A program made the position numbers and the translations under genes. The notes below the pieces were generated by a model that saw nothing but the letters and a program-made list of their open reading frames with translations, did no database searches and was not told the DNA's origin. 56,694 nucleotides of DNA, taken from contig JALGPX010000074.1 in the NCBI GenBank assembly GCA_023515795.1, positions 1-56,694 on the forward strand, in the 5' to 3' direction. The DNA is from Amoeboaphelidium occidentale (lineage: Eukaryota; Aphelidiomycota; Aphelidea). Shown piece after piece: positions 51,415 to 56,694 of this stretch (position 1 is its first letter; each line of letters begins with the position of its first letter).

Positions 51415-53022
51415 ATGATTTTTCTTTACTTTCTGCACAAGATACGCATTTCTCACGGAAGTGAAAAGAAAATGGCTTATAGTAATCGAAATAATTTTAA
51501 TTTTGAAACTGTGTCCATGTTACCTGCTGAAGTTGGCTCTGTTGTCCAAGTTGATGGTCTTTACCACGCTGTGTTGAGCAGGAAAGATCAGTCCAAAAAA
51601 TTCTTGTACTGCAGAAATGATACTTTGGCTCAATTGAGTGCTTTGAACGAAATGCAAAGAGGTCTCCAAATCTCCGGACCGCCAGGATCTGGGAAATCTG
51701 TGACGACATGGCTGTGGGCATGCCATAACGCTCGAGTTTATGGCAAGACTGTTTTGTGGATTCATTGTGGGACAAGTTCAGCCAACACCCTTCTTTTGAT
51801 TACGAAAAACGGCATTGAACGTTTAATATTAGCTATGGGAGATCAAAACAGTTACATTGCAGGGAGTAGATCTGACATTGTTGTAGTTGATGGAGTTACT
51901 CGCCAGCAGAGTCATGATGGGATATTGGCCGCTGCTTTCAGTTGGCAGTTCCATACGTCAAGACGGTCGGTATTTGTTGCGTCCATGAACATCAGAACAA
52001 AGCCAGCGGAGGACAGAATTAGAAACATTTCGAAATTTGTGGCAGAGCCTTGGTCCCATGAAGAATTCTATGCTGCTGTTAGCAATGATGATTTGTTTGA
52101 GCAAGTTGAGCCGTTCTTATTGGAAATTGGCGAGGAAGCAATGGGTAAAGAACGTTCAACCATGTCGCGCCAAGAGTTGGTTATTCGCAAGTGTTTTTAC
52201 AGTGGTAATTCTGCTCGATGGACATTGGGAACTTCGATTTCTGACGTAATTGAAGCTATTTGTTATTATATACGGCGTGTTCCTTACTTCATTGGTATGC
52301 TCAACGGGTATGTTGGAGAGGCAACTGAGGATAACGTTTTTCAATTGATGCTTCAGTACTATGGGTGGAGATTCTTTCTCAGTGAGTATATTGCAAGAAA
52401 AGTTCTTGGTAGGGGAGGGGCTGAAGCCGTGAGACTGGCTTACAATATTATTAAACTTGTGGATAAGCCTTCATTAACTGACTGGGTTCTTGTTTCAGAT
52501 TTCATTAGTCAAGTGATTGCAGCCAGAAAACGCCATCTGAATGTTGTTGGAGATTCTTGGCCGGTTTCCTATGTAATAACGGATTCTAAAATGGAAAGTG
52601 TTGAATTTCTCCAAAGTGTTTCGGACCAGCTTGTTACGGGATGTTGGATTTTGCCCGAGAAATGGAACCCAGGCAGTTATGATTTGGTAAGCATTACATG
52701 TGTTGATACATTAACTGATGATGGGAACATGGGGAAATTTGTAGTTCACTTCATTCAGGTTGCTAAATCTTCCGGTAATACTATAGACTTGAAACATTTC
52801 GAAGCCTTCGCTAGCTGCTTAATGGATGCTTTAGACTGCGAAATCGTTGGAGTTGAGATTGTTCTAATGACTCCTGACAACGCTAATTTTGATGTTGCTA
52901 GTTTAATGATTAAATCAACTGGTAGACTAGCATCCTTTAATGTCGGAACTACTGACGAAAAGTGGATTGCAGGTAATGAAGAATCGAACGTTAAAATCAA
53001 GCAGTTCGTTAAAACGAGATAA
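51415..53022 (+). CDS. Intact Crinkler/RHS-like P-loop NTPase, 516-535 aa
   Basis: An uninterrupted frame. Translation may start at ATG 51415 or at 51472 (MAYSNRNNFNFE); the second gives a cleaner soluble N-terminus. KKFLYCRNDTLAQLSAL precedes Walker A GPPGSGKSVTTWLWACH, then KTVLWIHCGTSS and the Walker B-like DIVVVDGVTRQQ. The layout (LYCR, P-loop, WxW, KxVxW) follows Crinkler/RHS-type proteins. The C-terminal ~200 residues contain KFVVHFIQVAKSSGNTIDLKHF, a strand pair reminiscent of the nuclease-like domain of the family but without clear catalytic residues. It is the only fully open member of the three in this cluster and the best candidate for an expressed one. Confidence 0.7.
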   Translation: MIFLYFLHKIRISHGSEKKMAYSNRNNFNFETVSMLPAEVGSVVQVDGLYHAVLSRKDQSKKFLYCRNDTLAQLSALNEMQRGLQISGPPGSGKSVTTWLWACHNARVYGKTVLWIHCGTSSANTLLLITKNGIERLILAMGDQNSYIAGSRSDIVVVDGVTRQQSHDGILAAAFSWQFHTSRRSVFVASMNIRTKPAEDRIRNISKFVAEPWSHEEFYAAVSNDDLFEQVEPFLLEIGEEAMGKERSTMSRQELVIRKCFYSGNSARWTLGTSISDVIEAICYYIRRVPYFIGMLNGYVGEATEDNVFQLMLQYYGWRFFLSEYIARKVLGRGGAEAVRLAYNIIKLVDKPSLTDWVLVSDFISQVIAARKRHLNVVGDSWPVSYVITDSKMESVEFLQSVSDQLVTGCWILPEKWNPGSYDLVSITCVDTLTDDGNMGKFVVHFIQVAKSSGNTIDLKHFEAFASCLMDALDCEIVGVEIVLMTPDNANFDVASLMIKSTGRLASFNVGTTDEKWIAGNEESNVKIKQFVKTR

Positions 53023-53171
53023 TTAATAAGTATCATGTAACGGTAACTACAGCTGTAAATAAAAACGGAAAATCATATGCGAACCATATCAGACACGGCT
53101 ACCCGACAACACTCTTCCAAAAGGTTTTAATGGACTTTACACAAGTGAAATTCTTAAAATTCTATCGATAG

Positions 53172-53507
53172 ATGACAATGCGACTCAGCCAACGCAAAAA
53201 ATCTTTGCTTCTAAACATGACAACTAAATATCTTCATGATCTTCCTCCAGAGCTCATACAAATCATCGCTTCGCATTTGGATGATGATAGCCTCCTTAAG
53301 ATCAGAAAATCTTCCGTGATCATAGAATCCATACTAAAAGGTGTCGCGTTTGACATCGCAAGTTTAAAAAACAACGCGGATAATAGTTGCTTAAAATATT
53401 TACTTGATCATAAGCACAGGTTTGATAATTGGAAAAGTATAGCGGAGCGCCTTTTACAAGACGAAGAGGAGTTTGTAAAATACATTTCAGGTTTAGGTTT
53501 TAGTTAA
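53172..53507 (+). CDS. Short F-box-like protein, 111 aa
   Basis: From ATG 53172 (or 53217, MTTKYLHDL). YLHDLPPELIQIIASHLDDDSLLKIRKSS is a good F-box pattern (LPxEhhxxIhxhLxxxxLhxhRxxS). The rest is helical and ends soon after the motif, with no substrate-binding repeats. Its 3' flank is similar to the 3' flank of the LRR gene at 54670, so it may be a truncated relative of that type of gene. Possible SCF adaptor, or a gene remnant. Confidence 0.55.
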   Translation: MTMRLSQRKKSLLLNMTTKYLHDLPPELIQIIASHLDDDSLLKIRKSSVIIESILKGVAFDIASLKNNADNSCLKYLLDHKHRFDNWKSIAERLLQDEEEFVKYISGLGFS

Positions 53508-54669
53508 GGGGCGTATAGTTGTCTATTGAATAAATATACATATGAAAAAGTACCAATTCCAACATTGCTGCGACCACGATGGCCGTCCTTGGTCCGGTTC
53601 ACCATATCGGACCTGTTGAGAGTGATTGAATCCCGACTTCAACCATGATTACCATTACATGAAACAGCTCCGAAACTGCACAACCTTACACAACCAAAAG
53701 TCTAACAGTAGCTGAAACTGTGTGCATCTCTTGTGATTTGATAAACTACAAACAAAATACGCATAGAGTATAGTGAATGCAAGTTATTTATTAAAAGACA
53801 TTCATAGATTGACCTTTATACTAATCGAGAATATTCCGAGTTCGTTCGTTGAAACTGGTTTGTCAAGATAACTTGATTGATCATTTGTGACTAGTTGCAG
53901 CATTATTCCCAACAAGAGCAGCATAACCGAGTAAATTCTGCTCAATCAACCTCTCGATCAGATAGCCATAGTTCTTCCGAGTAAACCCCTATAAGCCATC
54001 TTTTGTGCAAGAAATCACAAATCTAAGTCATATGATTCTATGAGAAGAAAATCTTCGACATGCACCGTAAGATCATCCTTCTTCTCCTTCTGTAAGTTTT
54101 CTATATCGTTCGAACCACAATATTTCTGTGATTCTTTGCGTGAAAAATCAAAGCCATTTGTTGACTTTTCTCTATCTCTATAGGAAGGTATAACAGTATT
54201 TCTATTATGCTGAGACTCAGAGATGTGGAATGAAATTGTGTTCATATAGTTTCTACTGGAGATATTGGATGGTTAGTTGATCAAACAGGCTGGGACAAGA
54301 TAAGAAGCAACTTGCGATGTCAAGAGATGTAAGAATCTTAGATGCGCTACAATAGCCTCGTAACAATCATGACTTATACTTACAAAGACATGATTTTGAC
54401 CCCAGTTTCAGCTTGGATTCACTAATTACACATTATCCTGGCTACAGTAAGATATTCAACGCCATGTTTCACTAGGACAGAATCAAAATTGCTTGTAATT
54501 ATCCGGAAGATCATTAAGATTTCGTGAAAAGAAGAAAGATTCTAGTTGGATGTAACATCGTGATGTGGTTGAATCCAATCAAATTGTGATTCACTCCTGG
54601 AAACGTGAACACGCTCAGGTTCAAAAATACAAAAAGCAGAGAATTCTGGCCTTTTTTTACGTTATTGAA
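53508..54669. other. Intergenic region; first of two similar 3' flanks
   Basis: No gene is supported; a 76-codon minus-strand frame (54015-54245) lacks features. The first ~110 bp (53512-53620: TGTCTATTGAATAAATATA, CAATTCCAACA, CTGCGA, CCATATCGGACCTG) matches 56275-56380 downstream of the LRR gene. Confidence 0.5.
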
Positions 54670-56157
54670 ATGAAATCTTCACTTTTACGCTTCATATTCG
54701 GCTCGATGATGCTTTCTTATGCTGCGGCTGTCCCGGTGCATGGTTCAGAAGTTTCAACTGCTACAAGAGGTTCCGCACAAGAAGCATCAAATGAAGTACA
54801 ATCTGTTCCAGATGAAACTACGACAAGCGTCTTTGATATTCCGGCTGAAGTGTGGCAAAGCCACTTATCTACAAAACTAAACCACAAAGATGTTTTCGCG
54901 ATACTTCAAACAAGTAAGAAACTGGATATCCTAGACCCAAACTTCAAGAATCATGAGAATGTGGAACAAAAATGTGGTAAAGAAGCAACCAAACTTCTTG
55001 TAAGACAACGGTGGTCTGCTGATTTCATTAAAGTTCCAGAGTTTGAAATTTCCACTACAGCAGCTGCCGAAAATTTACGTGCTTGCTTAGCAGCAACAAA
55101 GTCTTGGGTTGAAACGCTGAGAACAAGTCAGCCCATCAAAATAGGAGTGATACTTCATAACGCAAATGAAACAGGCGACTTCCTGATGGATGAACAGTTA
55201 TTTAGTGACTCCGAGAAAGTGCGTTTTAGCCTTGACCTCAAAGCGACAGGCGCGGGAAACTTGGAGAAAATCGTTGAAGCATTGAAAATTAACACGGCAA
55301 TTAAATCGGTGACCTTGTGGTCTAATTATATTGGAGATGCAGGTGCGAAACACTTGGCTGAAGCATTGGAGAAGAATACTGGACTTCAATCATTGGACTT
55401 AGCGTTAAATTCTATTGGCCCTGCAGGTGCAGAATACTTGGCTGAAGCATCGAAGAAGAATTCAAGACTTCAATCATTGGACTTGAGGTCTAATTATATT
55501 GGCCCTGCTGGTGCAAAGGACCTGGCTGATGCATTGAAAGTGAACTCGGCAATTAAGTCATTGGACTTGAGTTCTAATTCTATTGGCCCAGAAGGTGCAA
55601 AACATTTCGCTGATGCATTGAAGAACAACACTGGACTTCAATCATTGGCCTTGAGGTATAATTCTATTGAAAATGAAGGTGCAAAATACTTGGCTGAAGC
55701 ATTGGAGACGAATCCTGCAATTCAATCATTGGACTTGAGTTCTAATTCTATTGGCCCAGAAGATGCAAAACACTTGGCTGAAGCATTGGGGAAGAATACT
55801 GCACTTCAATCATTGATCTTGAGGTATAATTCTATTAGAGATGCTGGTGCAAAACGCTTGGCTGCAGCATTGAAGACGAATACTGGACTTCAATCATTAG
55901 ACTTAAGAAGTAATTCTATTGGCCCAGTAGGCGCAAAATTCTTGTCTGAAGCATTGAAGAATAATACTGCACTTCGATCATTGCACTTGAGGTATAATTC
56001 TATTGAAGATGAAGGTGCAAAAAACTTGGCTGAAGCATTGAAGAAGAATACTGTACTTCAATCACTGGACTTGTGGATTAATTCTATTGGTGATGAAGGC
56101 GCGAATGCTCTTAGAAAATCAATTGGGAACAGAAAAATTAAAATACATGGAATTTAA
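54670..56157 (+). CDS. Leucine-rich-repeat (RNase-inhibitor type) protein with signal peptide, 495 aa
   Basis: Start chosen at ATG 54670, which opens with a signal peptide (MKSSLLRFIFGSMMLSYAAA|VPVHG); the longer open frame upstream has only GTG. Residues about 50-90 (VFDIPAEVWQSHLSTKLNHK, DVFAILQTSKKL) look like a degenerate F-box. From 55291 there are ten 28-residue units of the type NTGLQSLDLxxNSIGxxGAKxLAEALKK, the pattern of the LRR_RI/NLR class, forming a horseshoe for protein binding. A secreted protein with an F-box-like start is contradictory, so the helix motif may have another use. Possible recognition or host-interaction role. Confidence 0.82.
   Translation: MKSSLLRFIFGSMMLSYAAAVPVHGSEVSTATRGSAQEASNEVQSVPDETTTSVFDIPAEVWQSHLSTKLNHKDVFAILQTSKKLDILDPNFKNHENVEQKCGKEATKLLVRQRWSADFIKVPEFEISTTAAAENLRACLAATKSWVETLRTSQPIKIGVILHNANETGDFLMDEQLFSDSEKVRFSLDLKATGAGNLEKIVEALKINTAIKSVTLWSNYIGDAGAKHLAEALEKNTGLQSLDLALNSIGPAGAEYLAEASKKNSRLQSLDLRSNYIGPAGAKDLADALKVNSAIKSLDLSSNSIGPEGAKHFADALKNNTGLQSLALRYNSIENEGAKYLAEALETNPAIQSLDLSSNSIGPEDAKHLAEALGKNTALQSLILRYNSIRDAGAKRLAAALKTNTGLQSLDLRSNSIGPVGAKFLSEALKNNTALRSLHLRYNSIEDEGAKNLAEALKKNTVLQSLDLWINSIGDEGANALRKSIGNRKIKIHGI
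55291..56130 (+). repeat. Ten tandem 84-bp units encoding the LRRs
   Basis: Each 84-bp unit encodes one 28-residue leucine-rich repeat. Units share long identical phrases such as CTTCAATCATTGGACTTGAG and GGTGCAAAACACTTGGCTGA. The DNA-level similarity suggests recent growth by unequal crossing-over or slippage. Confidence 0.9.
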
Positions 56158-56694
56158 TGCAAAATTAGTGTTTGATGAATAACTCAAAGAAATTTATTTT
56201 TGACCAGAATAACCGAGAAAATAAATGAATAATGGCCTAGCCCCGCCAAGAATTATGAGACTATGTTCAGGTGCGTAAGGTTGTTTATTGAATAAATATG
56301 CTTGTACATAAGTAACAATTCCAACAGGCTGCGAACACAGAAACCAGATGTTTGATCTGATCACTATATCGGGCCTGGAGTAAAAAAACTTAAATTGTCC
56401 GAGAAAAAAAAAACTTCTTGTAACAACCGTTAAACATCTCCAGCTTCACCTCAGTACCCGTCCAGCTCAGGTACTGTGAAGACACAGATTGGAACCTCGA
56501 TTTGAGGAGAGTGTAAAATTGGAAAATCACTCCCAACTGTGTGGTGCACTAACGCGTCCTTTTAAGTAGGATAAGGTTGATAGAAAAAATACAGATCTTA
56601 CTCTTTGAGTAGCTTATTTTAGGGTTAGTTAGGGTTAGGCTTTAACTTGAGTTTATTTAATGCGATTCAATTATATATCCATCAAACAGTGACC
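56158..56694. other. Right-end region with second 3' flank copy and telomere-like tract
   Basis: 56275-56380 repeats the flank at 53512-53620. At 56619-56639 the sequence reads TTAGGGTTAG, TTAGGGTTAGG, a degenerate run of the TTAGGG telomere unit. No gene is seen. Confidence 0.55.

Noticed and set aside
54015-54245. Minus-strand 76-codon frame
   Set aside because: No motif, biased composition and no neighbouring exon; probably chance.
55291-56130. CRISPR-like array
   Set aside because: The 84-bp units are contiguous, coding and give leucine-rich repeats; there are no spacers.

Overview
This is eukaryotic DNA. Many genes carry very short spliceosomal introns (28-69 nt, mostly 31-41 nt, GTAAGT-like donors, TTTTAG/CAG acceptors). 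The conserved genes are opisthokont in type: a verprolin/WIP actin regulator, a PH-RasGEF, a RhoGAP, an ELG1/ATAD5-like protein and a fragment of cytosolic Hsp70. Crinkler-like NTPase-nuclease genes, a Fanzor nuclease and decayed transposon pieces point to an early-diverging fungus (chytrid, Cryptomycota or Mucoromycota grade). I cannot name the species, and a non-fungal relative is not excluded.

Layout. 1-11.9 kb is an accessory region: an orphan gene, an Hsp70 pseudogene, a SAM-domain reading frame broken by a stop, an integrase fragment, a divergent pair (STAND-type NTPase with nuclease-like tail / caspase-like protease), a second divergent pair (114-aa orphan / cytidine-deaminase-like frame with a stop), MITE-like inverted repeats and two truncated copies of the 5' end of the next gene. 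11.9-44.8 kb is the stable part: a low-complexity protein, a 1300-aa helical protein, a secreted trypsin-like protease, a soluble kinase, an ELG1-like protein, a PH-RasGEF, a FEN1/XPG-type nuclease spliced to a Fanzor RuvC nuclease, verprolin head-to-head with a RhoGAP, a secreted orphan, and two tandem signal-peptide / WD40 / transmembrane / kinase receptors. 45.2-56.7 kb is accessory again: F-box-like frames, three Crinkler-like NTPases in different states of decay, a secreted protein with ten 28-residue leucine-rich repeats, and a degenerate TTAGGG-like tract near the right end that suggests a subtelomeric position.

Most notable. (1) At 28301-31809 (minus) a FEN1-like nuclease with all its acidic metal-binding motifs is joined by a consensus 35-nt intron, in phase, to a Fanzor (eukaryotic TnpB relative), giving a predicted 1157-aa protein with two nuclease domains. 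A 22-bp perfect palindrome covers its stop codon, and the convergent RasGEF ends 8 bp away, so no transposon end is visible downstream. (2) The WD40 receptor kinases at 36928-40660 and 40853-44818 have identical exon 3 and exon 4 lengths (240 and 114 nt) and both stop just after the kinase DxxS/PW region. (3) The caspase-like gene and the NTPase-nuclease gene start 35 bp apart on opposite strands, a defence- or death-like arrangement.

Assembly caution. Every run of N is flanked by two near-identical copies of the same sequence (272, 189, 104, 182, 240 and 142 bp). These look like unmerged contig overlaps, so the apparent internal duplications in five genes are probably artefacts.
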